Part shown: in pieces, positions 1 to 10,372 of the stretch
Layout of the letters: every line of letters starts with the position of its first letter
How positions within the stretch are numbered: position 1 is the first letter of the stretch
From: Dolichospermum sp. FACHB-1091
Lineage (GTDB): Bacteria; Cyanobacteriota; Cyanobacteriia; Cyanobacteriales; Nostocaceae
Assembly (NCBI RefSeq): GCF_014697585.1
Contig: NZ_JACJSB010000021.1
Coordinates: forward strand, 16,630-80,629
Reading direction: 5' to 3'
Length of the DNA: 64,000 nt
Made by a program: the position numbers and the translations under genes
The notes under the pieces: model-generated
The model's input: only the letters and a program-made list of their open reading frames with translations
Told to the model about the DNA's origin: nothing
Databases searched by the model: none

Positions 1-786
1 ATTTTAGTATCAATTGCCTTATTTTGCTTTGCTGGGTCAATCTGGGCAATTAATTCTCCATCAGCCCTAGCTTATGAAAATCCCGATTTATTACCGGGTT
101 TTGTCACACCAGTAGTAGATTTAGCAAAAACTCTCCCTGACCCCCAAGAAGAAAAATTAGTTAAAGAATTAGACCAGTTTGAAGCTGATACTGGTTGGAA
201 GTTGCGCGTTTTAACCCAGTATGACCGCACCCCAGGTAGAGCAGTAATTAAATATTGGGGATTAGATGATAAAAGTATTCTCCTAGTCGCAGATGCCCGT
301 GGTGGTAATATTCTTAGCTTTAGCGTGGGTGATGCAGTTTATCAATTCCTACCGCGCACCTTCTGGATTGAACTACAAACCCGCTTTGGTAACTTATACT
401 TTGTCCGTGAACAAGGAGAAGATCAAGCCATTCTCCAGTCCTTAGATTCAGTTAAAGGTTGCTTACTTAAAGGCGGTTGTAATGTAGTTCCTGGACTCCC
501 TAGAGAACAATGGATACTCACCCTTGTCACCTCCGCTGTGGGTGGAATTATTTGCGGTTTTGCCGCTCAACCCCGCAACGATAAACAAATACTGGCTTGG
601 CAATGGGCGTTAATTTTTTCACCCTTATGGGGAATGTTATTTATTGCCTTCGGGATTGCTCCAGTTATTACCCGTACAAGTGACTGGTTGCCTCTAGTTC
701 GCAATATTTCCGCTTTTGCTATTGGTGCTTTAGTGGCTTATTTATCCCCTGTTTTTAGTCGGCCTTCTTCGGGGGCTGAATCTTAG
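1..786 (+). CDS. psb32: Psb32/TPM-domain thylakoid protein, 5' end outside the window
   Basis: The reading frame is open from base 1, so the true start lies upstream. The first 25 or so visible residues are hydrophobic and end in a signal-peptidase-like site (SALA-YE), followed by a TPM domain (the Psb32/TLP18.3 fold) of about 130 residues. Two membrane segments close the protein, roughly at bases 508-580 and 600-740. Family knowledge: Psb32-like TPM proteins are exported to the thylakoid lumen and help photosystem II repair and protection. The C-terminal membrane anchor fits that family. The stop is TAG at 784-786. A TTG at 202 could be mistaken for a start but would cut the domain in two. 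Generic TPM protein is the alternative name. Confidence 0.8.
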   Translation: MLVSIALFCFAGSIWAINSPSALAYENPDLLPGFVTPVVDLAKTLPDPQEEKLVKELDQFEADTGWKLRVLTQYDRTPGRAVIKYWGLDDKSILLVADARGGNILSFSVGDAVYQFLPRTFWIELQTRFGNLYFVREQGEDQAILQSLDSVKGCLLKGGCNVVPGLPREQWILTLVTSAVGGIICGFAAQPRNDKQILAWQWALIFSPLWGMLFIAFGIAPVITRTSDWLPLVRNISAFAIGALVAYLSPVFSRPSSGAES

Positions 787-835
787 AGGATGTTTTAAAA
801 GTTGACGGCGATTATAAATCGCTACTACATACATA

Positions 836-855
836 AAGTCCACCTAAGTGGACTT
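836..855. terminator. Hairpin after psb32-like gene
   Basis: An 8-bp perfect stem (AAGTCCAC / GTGGACTT) with a 4-base loop lies 50 bases after the psb32-like stop. The downstream flank is A-rich rather than T-rich, so it may be a processing or bidirectional stop signal rather than a classical terminator. A short palindrome (GCGATT ATA AATCGC) precedes it at about 809-823. Confidence 0.4.
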
Positions 856-890
856 ACAAATTGAAGTGTGGAAAGTTCAGATATACCAAC

Positions 891-1067
891 AGGACTTACG
901 CAACTGGAACAAGCGATTCCTAGGTCGCGCCTCGCTATCCCCAAGCTCTCTCGAATTGCTAATCCCTGAAATAGAAGCAACCCCCAGAGAATATTGGACA
1001 GAACTACTAGAAACACTGCGTCAATTATTTAAGTTTACCCTGGAGAAATTAGGTTACTTAGGTTACT
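891..1067 (+). pseudogene. Possible gene or MITE remnant between psb32 and the kinase gene
   Basis: The sequence at 891-902 (AGGACTTACGCA) matches the terminal repeat of the MITE at 13218-13331, but no inverted partner is visible nearby, so this would be a one-ended remnant. The following bases, about 950-1060, read as a short peptide with EIEATPREYW and a leucine-rich helix. I have the impression that this resembles the ends of small cyanobacterial proteins, but I cannot name the family. There is no convincing start or ribosome binding site. Treat as decayed sequence. Confidence 0.3.
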
Positions 1068-4000
1068 TCAAAAATCGTGATATTTTTTCAGCCAAGATTT
1101 GTTAAAAATTAATTCATAAATACGGTTATTAACTTTGAAGAGACCTTGTTTTTTGATCACTAACCCTGATAAAACTAATTCTTTTTCTACAGCACTATCA
1201 GTCAGGATAATTTCTTCCTGTTCTAACACCTGACAGTAAAATTCTAAGAGTTGGGCTGATTGTTTACTGTTGAGAAGGCGATCTCGAATTGTTTTCAAAT
1301 GCTCTGGTTCATCCTGATATTCCCAATGCTGGATTACCTGGGTTTGGATTAAGTTCTCGATCCAGGCCGCTTCATCGTTAACGGGAATGGGAGTAGTAGT
1401 ATCACGAATCAGTTTACAGATTTTTTGAGTGAGAAAGGGTTGACCATTTGTCCAGTTTAAGACTTCTTTGAGCAAGGTTTGGGGATTACTGACTTTTTCG
1501 CCTAAGCCTTGCAATAAAGGTTGGGCTTCATGTTCTTTAAAGCCTTCTAGATAAACGGCTTGACCAATATTAAAAGGGGTTATCTGAACATCGTTCATTA
1601 AATCGCTAGGCGTTGTGACTCCAAAAAGAGCGAAGGTCAAACGTTGATAGGCGGGATTAAGACTACGTTGATTGTAACAGGAACGAATCAGGGCAAAAAA
1701 GTCATGAACGGGGAATTTTAAGGCGAGAACGCTATCAATTTCATCAATAAAAATAACCAAGGGTTTGGTGGGAATGCCATTTCCTACACCTGCTTCAGTT
1801 AATAGCACCTCTTCGATCAATTCACCTAATCTTTGAACAGGGGAAATATCCTCTCGTTCTTGCCACCAGGTTTTTAAATTAATTTTGCTCCGCAAATCAA
1901 AACGGCGCAATAGCTCAAAGGCAAATCCTTTATACCATTGTTCTGGAGTCACGTTTTCACTACCGATACGGGTCATATCAATGGGCGCACAGCAATAACC
2001 CTCGCGCTGGAGATAGTCAATCATCCGCACCATTAAGCTAGATTTGCCCACCTGTCGGGCATTAAGAACATAGGAAAATTCTCCTTGTTTTAGGGCTTTA
2101 TACAGGTAGCGATCGCCTGCTCGGACGACGTAGGTAGAGGCATCCATCGGCAAGCTTCCGCCTACTTGGTAATCAAAAGTTGAAAAGGATTCTTCGCTAC
2201 GGAGTAAATCATTTTCAAAACGGAGTTCGGCTTGGGTGGCTTTGAGGATTTCTAGGGTTTGGGAGAGTTCTTTGGTACGTTCTTCTACTTTTTGTTCTAG
2301 GGTTTGGTAGAGTCGGGAGTTGTCAATCGAAATGGCGGCTTGGGCGGACAGTATATTTAAAAGTTCGATGCGTTCAGGTATAAAAGCATCTGTGGTTAAG
2401 TTATTTTCGAGATAGACAATACCGCTTAGGTTTCCTTGATTGAGTAAAGGTACGCAGAGAATGGATTTTGTTTGGTTGGCGATAATATAGCGATCGTTAA
2501 CAAATTGCCCTTCTGAGACGGCGTTATTTAAAACGAGAGATTCTTGGGTACGAGCGACATAGTTAATAATGGTTGTCGGTAAAATGGGAATATCGTTATC
2601 AGTATTTACTGAGTCTATGGGAATAGATTGCAAGAGATTAACTTCGTCGTTATTGGCTGTTCCTTCGGCTTCGATAACCCAATTATCCTCTTTTTTTAAA
2701 ATCAGGCAACCTTTTCGCGCTCCTGCATTTTCGATGGTAATTTTTATCAGTTTTTGTAGTAGATTTTCGAGATTGACTTCACCTGAGATGGCTTGGGAGG
2801 CTTTAAGAATGGTTGTCAGATCAAGCACTTCTCCATCGCTTCCAGTGGTGGAGATCCTTGTACTCAGTTTATTAGATTTACTTTGATTGGTTATACCCAA
2901 TAAATATTGAGGATATTCTTCTTCTAGTTGTTTGACTTTGGCTTTTGCTCCCCAACGGAGATAACAATGATGGGCATTTCTGAGATACAATTTACCGATC
3001 TCTTCTCGACCTAGAGAAAAATAAAATTCTGAAGCACGTTCGTAGGCTAAGGCTTCTTCATGGATAAATTCATATTTTTTCGCTCCTTGAATGGCTTTTT
3101 CATAATATTCTTCTGCTTGCCAATTTTGACCTAAAACTCTAGCTTTTTCTGCTTCAACTAGATCATATTTGTGTTGAAAATTGGATTGACAGTGGCAAAC
3201 CCATATTGTCATACTCTTCTGATTTTTTTCAACTTTATTCAGTAATTCTTTTTGTTGATTATAGTCACAATTACGGTAGTGAGCCAGAGAGCTAAGAGAA
3301 GAATAAAAGTTATGTTGTGCTTTAAATGAGGCTGCACCACTCGTTACCTCTACATATTTTTCTGTATGTTGACTATTTTCCAAAGATTCAAAAAATGCTT
3401 TAAAAATATAACAATCCACCATTTTTCCAAAATAATAAATAAATAGTAACCATTGATTATTTTGCTCAAGATATTTTTGTAAACGTTTATCTTCTTCATC
3501 TTGAGAATTTCCTAATAAGAAAAAATCTTTATTGCAATTAATATCTCGAACTCGTACATATTTAGCAGTATTGTTTACAATTTCTAGACAACCACGAGCA
3601 TATTCTTGATTAAGTTTGGTTACTAATTGAATATATTTTTGAGAATTCTGTTCAATCTCTTCTAAATTAGATCCTCCCATAAATTTGATAATACAATAAG
3701 CAAAAGCCAGAAAACCAACATATTCATAATGTCCTGTATTAAGTCCTTGTTGCAAGCCATAAAGTAATTTTTCTTCAAGGATTGGGTCATTTAGCGGATT
3801 TTTCCAACACCATATATAAGCATAATATATAAAGATTACTTCGATTTTAAATTTCTGATTATTATCCTTTTCTGATAATTTAATAGCTAGTTTTCCAAAC
3901 TTATAACTATAATCAATTTCTGTCGTCATTGCCAACGTGAGCATTCCATAAAAAGCATAAATCGTAGAAGCTTGTGGAGGATTACCGTATTTGATACAGA

Positions 4001-6968
4001 GACGAGTTAAGGTTAGTACCAATTCCGTAAATAGAAGAAAATTAGTTGTATTTGAAGCAGAGAGAATTTGCTGTATTATTTTAATAGCTGCTAGTTTTTT
4101 AGCATCAGTCATTAGAAAGTTATCGGCTAGGTCTTCAATCGATTTGTTTTTTAAAAGCAACTTTATGGATTTCTGTCGGTTACTAATTCTTTTTTTTATT
4201 TCATTTTCTTGAAGAGAAATTTTGATATCTAGTTCTAGTAAAACGTTGATGGCAATATCTATCGCTTTTTGAGGCTGAAATATGGCGAAGTAGTAAATAA
4301 TTTGTATTTCATATACCTTGAGTTTGTCGAATTGGTTTTTAGCTCTCTTTAAAAGAGTCTTAGATAGTTTCTCGATTTGAGTAAATTTAGTATTTAAGTA
4401 AAAGGCTTCTAAGGTTTCAACATAAAGTTCTAGAGTCAATTCATAATCCGTTTTCCAGCTATTTAATGTCAACAATTCTAACCCCTTTTCTAAATATCTT
4501 AAAGCCGAGTCATAAGCTGTTGACGTTTTTGCCTTTTTTGCTGCTTTTAAATTTAACTTAGCCAGTTCTTTTTTTTCTAATTGATCGGTAATTAATATTG
4601 CTCCCTTATTAAGTTGATTAACAATATCAAATATTTTCTCTTCTAATTCATGCTCTCCTTGATATTTTTCTAATAAAATACGTCCTATTTGCAGATGAAA
4701 ATGTTCTTTTTCTTTTTCCGAAATGAGAGACTGAGCCGCTTCTTGCACTCGGTCATGTAAAAACCGATAATGAATATCGCCTGAATAGTAAAAAGCATCT
4801 TGTCGCTTATAGCGGTATGCACTTGAATGAGATACTTCATTTGCCCCCTCCTCGCTTGCGGGGAGGGGGTTGGGGGTGGGGTTCTTGTATCTCACTAAAC
4901 CGAGAACCGCTATATTATTTGACAACTTTTCTGCATTCCACAGTAGAGGAAATTTGTAATTGTTATCCAAGGGAACGACTAAGCCTTCATCAAGAGAAGA
5001 CTGTAGTTCTTGAGCTGTAGTTATATCAGATGTCTTATTAATAGTGGCAAGAATTTCTAAATTAAACTGATTCCCAATACAAGCTGCTATTTTGAGAATT
5101 TGTTGAGTTTTTGGAGATAATTTGTCTATTTTGCTAACCATTAATTCAACTACATTATCAGTAATCGATACACTTTCAATTTGCTGTATATTCCATTGCC
5201 AATAACCTTGTTGATTTTCTTCAGAATTAAGAAGAGTTCGAGACAGATTAAATACTAATAAATTTTCTTTGTGCAAAAAATAGAGAAGTTGCGTCAGAAA
5301 AAAAGGATTTCCTTCTGTTTTTTTGAAAACTAACTTAGCTAAAGGTTTTGAAACTTCTCTTGAGCAACTGAGTGTATCAGCAATTAATTGATTAATATGG
5401 TCAAATTTTAAGGGGTAAAGGGTAATCTGATGGACTAGGACTTTCCCTTGATTAATTTTCTCTAAAGTGTGCATGAGGGGATGAGTCGAACTCACTTCAT
5501 TATTTCGATATGCCCCTATCATTAGAAAATATTGGTTGTCGGGATCTGACATTAATTGTTCAATTAACTTCAGAGAAGGTAAATCTGCCCACTGTAAATC
5601 ATCAACAAAGATAACTAAAGGATGTTCTTGTTGGCAAAAAATACTAAGAAATCTTTTAAAAAATAAATTAAATCGATTTTGACTTTCAGTTCTATCTAGC
5701 TCCTCTACTGGTAGCTGTTGTCCAATAATTTTTTCGACATCAGGAATTAGATCAATAATAATTTGACCATTATTGCCCAATGCTTCTAAAATCTTCTTTT
5801 TCCAAGTTACTAGGGTTATTTCCGGTTCGCTTAACAGTTTACGGATTAAGTCTTGAAAAGCCTGAGCAATCGCATAATAAGGAATATCCCGCTTCAGTTT
5901 GTCAAATTTACCACTAATAAATTGTCCTCGTTGGCGTGTAATGGGTTTGTGAATTTCATTGACTAAAGCAGATTTTCCAATGCCTGAATAACCAGAGATG
6001 AGAATCATTCCCGTTGTCCCTTGACTAACTTTCTCAAAAGTCGTTAAAAGTTGAATAACTTCCTGTTCTCGACCATACAGTTTTTGAGAAATATGAAACT
6101 TCTGGGCAATATCCTGACTTCCTAAAGGAAACTGAGAAATTTGCCCTAGAGTCTTTAATTGATTAAGACAGGTTTCTAAATCAGCTTTAATTCCCCAAGC
6201 ACTTTGATATCTTTCCTCTGGGGTTTTAGCCAACAATTTTCTGACGATATTAGATACAGCTAAGGGAAGATCAGGAATTAGTTCATGCACTGGTAATGGT
6301 TGTTGTGCGATATGACAATGAACTAACTCCATTGGGTCAGTGGCTTCAAAAGGAAGTTTGTTGGTTAAAAGTTCATAGAAAGTAACACCAAGAGAATAAA
6401 AATCACTGCGATGATCTATTCCTCGGTTCATTCTACCTGTTTGTTCTGGCGCAATATAAGCTAAAGTTCCTTCTAGTTGATTAAGGGGGCAAACCGTTAG
6501 TAATTCTTGAGATAAAGGGGTAGCAATGCCAAAGTCAATGATTTTGAGTTGTTCTGTTTGCAGGTTATAAACAATATTAGAAGGGTTAATGTCTTTGTGA
6601 ATAATGTTGGCAGCGTGAATTGCGTCTAAGCTCTCAGTTATTTTAATCGCAATAGTGAGAAAGTTTTCTACGCTTAATTGACCCTGGGATAGTAATGATT
6701 TTAAAGATTGACCGCCAAAGTCTTCTAAAATTATTGCTAAAGTATTCTCATATCGCTCTAAGTTATAAGCTTTAACAATACTATCCGTATTAAAAGAACG
6801 AGTAATTTCATATTCTTGTTTATAGCGTGTGAGTTCTGAAGGAGTAGGATAGTTTTCTTTGAGAACTTTAAGAATAATAGGTTGATTATCTAGCTTTAGT
6901 TTGGCTCGATAAACTAATGAGTTAGCACTTTCATAGATTTTTTCGATAATCTGATAGTTTGTTAACAT
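1068..6968 (-). CDS. Giant Ser/Thr kinase - AAA ATPase - GAF - AAA_35 fusion protein
   Basis: A 1966-residue signalling protein. Residues 1-270 are a Ser/Thr kinase domain with an ATP lysine in ILKV (about 34), catalytic HKDINPSN (124-131) and DFG (145-147). Residues 295-~600 are a STAND-type AAA ATPase with Walker [10 protein letters not shown] (326-334). A long TPR-like helical region follows (about 750-1350), then a GAF domain (about 1380-1555) and a short coiled coil. The C-terminus, from about 1590, is an AAA_35-type ATPase with its own Walker A (RQVGKSS, about 1635). Family knowledge: cyanobacterial proteins with this N-terminal layout usually end in a histidine kinase or cyclase domain. 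Here a second ATPase takes that place. Residues 686-720 are encoded by a MITE-like insertion. The ATG at 6968 starts directly on the kinase fold. Ligand and targets are unknown. Confidence 0.85.
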   Translation of the reverse strand: MLTNYQIIEKIYESANSLVYRAKLKLDNQPIILKVLKENYPTPSELTRYKQEYEITRSFNTDSIVKAYNLERYENTLAIILEDFGGQSLKSLLSQGQLSVENFLTIAIKITESLDAIHAANIIHKDINPSNIVYNLQTEQLKIIDFGIATPLSQELLTVCPLNQLEGTLAYIAPEQTGRMNRGIDHRSDFYSLGVTFYELLTNKLPFEATDPMELVHCHIAQQPLPVHELIPDLPLAVSNIVRKLLAKTPEERYQSAWGIKADLETCLNQLKTLGQISQFPLGSQDIAQKFHISQKLYGREQEVIQLLTTFEKVSQGTTGMILISGYSGIGKSALVNEIHKPITRQRGQFISGKFDKLKRDIPYYAIAQAFQDLIRKLLSEPEITLVTWKKKILEALGNNGQIIIDLIPDVEKIIGQQLPVEELDRTESQNRFNLFFKRFLSIFCQQEHPLVIFVDDLQWADLPSLKLIEQLMSDPDNQYFLMIGAYRNNEVSSTHPLMHTLEKINQGKVLVHQITLYPLKFDHINQLIADTLSCSREVSKPLAKLVFKKTEGNPFFLTQLLYFLHKENLLVFNLSRTLLNSEENQQGYWQWNIQQIESVSITDNVVELMVSKIDKLSPKTQQILKIAACIGNQFNLEILATINKTSDITTAQELQSSLDEGLVVPLDNNYKFPLLWNAEKLSNNIAVLGLVRYKNPTPNPLPASEEGANEVSHSSAYRYKRQDAFYYSGDIHYRFLHDRVQEAAQSLISEKEKEHFHLQIGRILLEKYQGEHELEEKIFDIVNQLNKGAILITDQLEKKELAKLNLKAAKKAKTSTAYDSALRYLEKGLELLTLNSWKTDYELTLELYVETLEAFYLNTKFTQIEKLSKTLLKRAKNQFDKLKVYEIQIIYYFAIFQPQKAIDIAINVLLELDIKISLQENEIKKRISNRQKSIKLLLKNKSIEDLADNFLMTDAKKLAAIKIIQQILSASNTTNFLLFTELVLTLTRLCIKYGNPPQASTIYAFYGMLTLAMTTEIDYSYKFGKLAIKLSEKDNNQKFKIEVIFIYYAYIWCWKNPLNDPILEEKLLYGLQQGLNTGHYEYVGFLAFAYCIIKFMGGSNLEEIEQNSQKYIQLVTKLNQEYARGCLEIVNNTAKYVRVRDINCNKDFFLLGNSQDEEDKRLQKYLEQNNQWLLFIYYFGKMVDCYIFKAFFESLENSQHTEKYVEVTSGAASFKAQHNFYSSLSSLAHYRNCDYNQQKELLNKVEKNQKSMTIWVCHCQSNFQHKYDLVEAEKARVLGQNWQAEEYYEKAIQGAKKYEFIHEEALAYERASEFYFSLGREEIGKLYLRNAHHCYLRWGAKAKVKQLEEEYPQYLLGITNQSKSNKLSTRISTTGSDGEVLDLTTILKASQAISGEVNLENLLQKLIKITIENAGARKGCLILKKEDNWVIEAEGTANNDEVNLLQSIPIDSVNTDNDIPILPTTIINYVARTQESLVLNNAVSEGQFVNDRYIIANQTKSILCVPLLNQGNLSGIVYLENNLTTDAFIPERIELLNILSAQAAISIDNSRLYQTLEQKVEERTKELSQTLEILKATQAELRFENDLLRSEESFSTFDYQVGGSLPMDASTYVVRAGDRYLYKALKQGEFSYVLNARQVGKSSLMVRMIDYLQREGYCCAPIDMTRIGSENVTPEQWYKGFAFELLRRFDLRSKINLKTWWQEREDISPVQRLGELIEEVLLTEAGVGNGIPTKPLVIFIDEIDSVLALKFPVHDFFALIRSCYNQRSLNPAYQRLTFALFGVTTPSDLMNDVQITPFNIGQAVYLEGFKEHEAQPLLQGLGEKVSNPQTLLKEVLNWTNGQPFLTQKICKLIRDTTTPIPVNDEAAWIENLIQTQVIQHWEYQDEPEHLKTIRDRLLNSKQSAQLLEFYCQVLEQEEIILTDSAVEKELVLSGLVIKKQGLFKVNNRIYELIFNKSWLKKYHDF
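4809..4913. mobile_element. MITE-like 105-bp element inside the kinase gene
   Basis: The ends are inverted repeats ATAGCGGT (4809-4816) and ACCGCTAT (4906-4913). An inner pair, GAGATAC (4829-4835) and GTATCTC (4887-4893), and a C-rich/G-rich hairpin around 4843-4872 make the whole unit fold back on itself. It is 105 bp, exactly 35 codons, and keeps the kinase frame open. It adds a proline-rich low-complexity stretch ([13 protein letters not shown]) between two blocks that look like ordinary family sequence. No target duplication is certain. The ATAGCGGTATG end also appears in the small element at 20041-20094. Confidence 0.65.
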
Positions 6969-7074
6969 AATACTTGTAGCCTGTTTTGATGTTATCCTAT
7001 ATAGAAATCAGCCATAAGATGAGCTAATTAGTGAGGTTTAGCACTCTGCTAATTTACGGCTTACTCTATCCATT

Positions 7075-7262
7075 GAGATTCAATTATTTACAAAGAACGA
7101 AGACGTATATAAGCGCAAGACAGGATGACGTAGTCTAATTGCTTATGCCTCCAGCTACCAGAGTCGCCGGGAGGATAAAATGGGTAACGCCCCTCCTAAG
7201 GTACAGATTGCCTAGACAGGTTGATTGCCGTTCCTGTTGCGAACAGTATAAAACACTATAGA
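7075..7262 (+). ncRNA. Possible HEARO/omega RNA of a lost IscB element
   Basis: This gene-free stretch is rich in nested short stems: CCTCC/GGAGG around 7150-7175, GGGTAACGCCC at 7181-7192, CAGG/CCTG around 7215-7233 and GTTC/GAAC at 7230-7244. It also has the string CCTCCTAAGGTA, which I associate with HEARO (IscB-associated) RNAs; that match is from memory, not from a search. No IscB reading frame follows, only a second structured end at 7319-7400. Read as the RNA part of an IscB-type element whose coding part was deleted. The exact limits are not known. Confidence 0.4.
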
Positions 7263-7318
7263 ACACTGTAGAACACAAAAAGATAAATTCTCTTGTCTTT
7301 TTCACCCATCTTTGCCAA

Positions 7319-7400
7319 AAAAAAGAAACGCGGTTAAAACCGCTTGTATCGCTTATATCTCAGGTCTGAAGACCCTGAGCTTTACGCTGACCGGATAATC
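7319..7400 (+). mobile_element. Structured end of a degraded IS200/IS605-like element
   Basis: Two hairpins in a row, GCGGTT-AA-AACCGC (about 7331-7344) and a CTCAGGTCT/AGACCCTGAG stem (about 7360-7380), followed by a short tail up to the amidohydrolase stop. Such subterminal hairpins are typical of Y1-transposase element ends. Together with the structured segment at 7075-7262 it could be an internally deleted IscB element. It may also act as a terminator for the amidohydrolase gene, which ends at 7412 on the other strand. Confidence 0.35.
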
Positions 7401-7411
7401 CTGTAATAGTT

Positions 7412-8497
7412 TTAACTTAGTCCATAAAAGCGGGCGGGATTATGCCACAGTATTTTTTCCACCGTTTCTCTCGATAAATCTTTCTCAAGCTTAACCACTT
7501 GACTGACAATATCGGGCTTATGATCCATGTGTGGATAATCTGAGCCAAATATAATATTGTCATTACCAATATAGTCTATAAGTTGAGACAGATAAGGTTC
7601 AGAGGGTTCGATCGCAATATAACATTGACGGCGAAAATACTCTGATGGCAGCGATTTTACATGATTTTCGACTTCCCACTGTAAAGTTTTGTACTCCTCA
7701 TCAAGTCGCCATAGCCAATAGGGTAGCCAACCACAGCCCGACTCCAAAAACCCGATTCTCAAGTTTGGATGACGTTCTAAAACCCCCCCCTCAATCAAAG
7801 CCAACAGTGCCATCATCTGCTCCATCGGATGGGAACAGGCATGAAGCGCGAAACGAGTGTTAAATCTATCCGCGCCCGTTGTGGGTAAACGACTCCAATG
7901 GCCTTCATGAAGCCCCACCGCGATGTCCAAAGCTTCACATTCTGTCCAAAAAGGTTCGTAAGCTGGATCGCTCAAAATTCTACCCTTAACAGGATTAGGA
8001 CGCAAAAAAACAGCTTTCCAGCCAAAATTAGCAATACGGCGCAACTCTTTCACCATTCCTTCAGAATCATGTTGATTGATCGCTCCTACTCCTCTTAACT
8101 TATCAGGATCGTAACTACAAAATTCCTCATATAACCAAGTATTATAGGCATAGGTAAAAGCTCCAATCACTGCGGGAGGTAGGCTATCAATGGCAAACAG
8201 CCAGAGTCCGTAGTTAGGATAAATCAAAGCAACATCCATTCCCATTTGCATCATTGACTGAACATGGGATTCAGGATTATAGCGATTGAGATAAGCATGA
8301 GGATAAGCCTGCATCATTTGCTTATTTGCTTCTTGTTGAAGTTTTTTAGGGATGTTTTGGCTAATGGGTTCTCCTTTGATTTTCATGTCATGAGAAGGGG
8401 CAAACTCTCGAAATTCAGGATCGAGGTATTTCACCCACATATCCGGCGGTTCGATCACATGGGCATCGGCATCAATAATCTTGTATCCATTGAGCAT
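7412..8497 (-). CDS. Metal-dependent amidohydrolase (Amidohydrolase_2, COG2159 type)
   Basis: A 361-residue TIM-barrel hydrolase of the ACMSD/amidohydrolase_2 superfamily. Visible metal and catalytic motifs are DADAHV near residue 10, HEGHWS near 200, HACSHP near 220 and FGSDYPHMDH near 320. It lies downstream of a remnant of the ycaO 3' end (8518-8612) with the same 20-base spacing as the intact ycaO has to an amidohydrolase remnant. It was therefore almost certainly the gene after ycaO in an operon. Family members hydrolyse or decarboxylate small cyclic or aromatic substrates. In the bottromycin pathway an amidohydrolase (of a different subgroup) acts after YcaO chemistry, so a role in peptide maturation is an inference. 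The ATG at 8497 begins MLNGYK. Confidence 0.8.
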   Translation of the reverse strand: MLNGYKIIDADAHVIEPPDMWVKYLDPEFREFAPSHDMKIKGEPISQNIPKKLQQEANKQMMQAYPHAYLNRYNPESHVQSMMQMGMDVALIYPNYGLWLFAIDSLPPAVIGAFTYAYNTWLYEEFCSYDPDKLRGVGAINQHDSEGMVKELRRIANFGWKAVFLRPNPVKGRILSDPAYEPFWTECEALDIAVGLHEGHWSRLPTTGADRFNTRFALHACSHPMEQMMALLALIEGGVLERHPNLRIGFLESGCGWLPYWLWRLDEEYKTLQWEVENHVKSLPSEYFRRQCYIAIEPSEPYLSQLIDYIGNDNIIFGSDYPHMDHKPDIVSQVVKLEKDLSRETVEKILWHNPARFYGLS

Positions 8498-8517
8498 AAA
8501 TTAAAGATCCAATAAGA

Positions 8518-8612
8518 TTTACATCCACGTCGGGAAGGGATTGAGTTGATTTTCTGTTAAAGACTCAGACAACTATCCCATTTTTGACGGTACATCATAC
8601 AATCGCCCTGCC
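8518..8612 (-). pseudogene. Remnant of a second ycaO gene (3' end only)
   Basis: Bases 8518-8612 align almost base for base with 10373-10470, the last 30 or so codons of the intact ycaO gene. The reading is VPSKMG, a TAG where the intact gene has Trp, then LSESLTENQLNPFPTWM and TAA. Nothing of the rest of the gene remains upstream. This is one of the pieces showing that the ycaO-amidohydrolase unit was duplicated. Confidence 0.85.
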
Positions 8613-8657
8613 CTCTTTTAAGTAAGAGACTTCCAATTAAAAAAATACCCAAAAATC

Positions 8658-8722
8658 TCTTGTGGTGCGGGCAGAAAAGCCCGCTAATAATACAAGGATT
8701 GCTGGATGCCCATCCCACAAGA
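8658..8722. repeat. Small inverted-repeat element
   Basis: Terminal inverted repeats TCTTGTGG (8658-8665) and CCACAAGA (8715-8722) enclose a strong hairpin, GCGGGC-AGAAAA-GCCCGC (8667-8684). It sits between the unknown 375-residue gene and the ycaO remnant. The hairpin could also stop transcription of the gene ending at 8789. Confidence 0.5.
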
Positions 8723-8788
8723 TTGGATAGCGAGGCGGTGCTGCAAGCAGTTCATCTTTTTTGTGGAGTTCTCTAAAGTTCAATTGAG

Positions 8789-9916
8789 CTACAAACAGCT
8801 AAGGGGAATATAAGGGTAGGGGGGAGTATTAAATTTAGTCCCTACTAGGTATTGACCGGTTGAATCCTTAAGATAAAAAGGGAATTTTCCATTGTCGTCT
8901 TCAGCATTTGCCCAATCTTGAATTTCTTTTAAAGATAGATTGAGTTCTGAAGGAATTGGAGGGTAAGGAATAACGAGTTTGTAAATACCAGAAGGTTTAT
9001 CCCAATCAACATAAAGTTCTTGCATTTCTCCTGCGAAAATATTCCTAGATACTTCTAGATTGTACATGGTGACTATTTCACCAGTGCTTAAAATAGGTTG
9101 ACTAATTTGATGGTATTTTTGATTATCATTGGAAGCGACTTTGGAACCGACTTTGCGATACACTTGTCCTGCCAGCAAAAGACTTAATTCAATTGACCCC
9201 CAGGCTTGACTAGCCGGCGAGATCACAAATTTTGCCGGGTCTTGGACCTTAGATTTATCCTCTTTAAGTGGGTAGTAACCAACAAGCTCCTCTGGGTCAT
9301 GCTTGTCAGGTTCCGCACTGTCACTGGTGAGAAAAATTTCTCTGGCAATTAATCCATCTAATATATCATCACCATCAGGAAGTTTAGTAATTTCTCCCCA
9401 GTCACCTTCACAAAAGTACCACCAAATTTTTTTTGTCTGTCCGTTTTTGGTTATTTCTTTTGTTTTGGCTTGATAATAAGCATCCCATGTTTTTGCAATT
9501 AACTGAGACATTTTACGTCCCCGTAATAAAATTCCTATTGGATAACTTATATTACTATTCACTGTCTGATTGCTAAACACACTTACAACAGTAGATGGCG
9601 ATAACTTTTTTAGAAAATCTTCCTTCAGACAAATTCCAGGAGAAGGCAAATATGCGGCTATAGTACCAACAGGATCAAAATTATTGCCATGCTTATCTTT
9701 TATACTTGGACTCGATGGAAATCCCTTTAATTTATCCGTTGTCGCCTGGTCGAGTTCCCATTTACTAAATGCTTCTCTTGATTTTAGGTTTAATGTTGTC
9801 TTTAAGATTTTCCTCGGATTCTTATTATCCTTTTGTTTGTTTTCTCCATGGTGAGGTTCGACGGTTAATACCTGATAAAAGGTAGTTTTTTCATACCATT
9901 GATCTGGTTTGAACAT
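8789..9916 (-). CDS. Protein of unknown family, 375 residues
   Basis: I do not recognise this protein. It has no signal peptide, no obvious membrane segment and no catalytic motif that I can name. It is rich in Trp, Tyr, Pro and Lys and looks globular and soluble, with a charged N-terminal third (HHGENKQKDNKNPRK) and an aromatic, proline-rich C-terminus (TPPYPYIPLSCL). The ATG at 9916 follows the amidohydrolase remnant by about 58 bases on the same strand, and the gene is followed by the ycaO remnant. It may be an authentic fourth gene of the ycaO operon caught between two copies, or cargo inserted at the junction. No second copy is visible in the window. Confidence 0.7.
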   Translation of the reverse strand: MFKPDQWYEKTTFYQVLTVEPHHGENKQKDNKNPRKILKTTLNLKSREAFSKWELDQATTDKLKGFPSSPSIKDKHGNNFDPVGTIAAYLPSPGICLKEDFLKKLSPSTVVSVFSNQTVNSNISYPIGILLRGRKMSQLIAKTWDAYYQAKTKEITKNGQTKKIWWYFCEGDWGEITKLPDGDDILDGLIAREIFLTSDSAEPDKHDPEELVGYYPLKEDKSKVQDPAKFVISPASQAWGSIELSLLLAGQVYRKVGSKVASNDNQKYHQISQPILSTGEIVTMYNLEVSRNIFAGEMQELYVDWDKPSGIYKLVIPYPPIPSELNLSLKEIQDWANAEDDNGKFPFYLKDSTGQYLVGTKFNTPPYPYIPLSCL

Positions 9917-9974
9917 AATTTTTATCCTAATTCTCCTAAATGATCTTGGTTCTCAAAGTTTTAGTAACTTATAT

Positions 9975-10345
9975 TCAACCATAAAAATGAAGTGGATTAT
10001 GAAAAACAATTTTTTCCACTATCTCCTGTGACAACATTGTTTCAATATCGGTAAGATAAGGCTCAAAGGGTTCGACTGCAATGTTGTATTCCAGTCGAAA
10101 ATACTCTGATGGCAACAGTTTAACAGAATCTTTTACTTCCCAATAAACTTCATGACAAGGGAACAGGGAACAGGTTTTGGGCAACTTTACTTTTCGTTAC
10201 TTATGTCGTTTTTTTCCGTTTACCTGCTTAGAGACGTTCCATGGAACGTCTCTACAAGGGTTTTGAAATCATCAAAAATCATTTTCATACCTCAAATCAG
10301 CAACGCCCATATTTCTAATCGCACATCAATTTTGTATCCATTGAG
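9975..10345 (-). pseudogene. Remnant of a second amidohydrolase gene
   Basis: The first six codons are intact (MLNGYK, ending at 10345), with the same spacing to the ycaO stop as the intact pair. Repeat sequence then replaces the body of the gene. The C-terminal part resumes near 10145 (LPSEYFRLEYNIAVEPFEPYL) and ends HNPLHFYG at 9975, matching LPSEYFRRQCYIAIEPSEPYL and HNPARFYGLS of the intact gene at 7412-8497. An internal block that includes the FGSDYPH metal motif is deleted. Not functional. Confidence 0.85.
10171..10253. repeat. Dispersed repeat plus perfect 24-bp palindrome
   Basis: Bases 10171-10230 are an inverted copy of 39531-39592, with only a few differences over about 60 bases. 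Directly beside it, 10230-10253 is a perfect 24-base palindrome centred on CCATGG (AGAGACGTTC and its complement). Both lie inside the gap of the amidohydrolase remnant, so they probably mark the insertion or deletion that destroyed it. Confidence 0.6.
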
Positions 10346-10372
10346 CATAAATTAAATATCCAACAATTTGAT

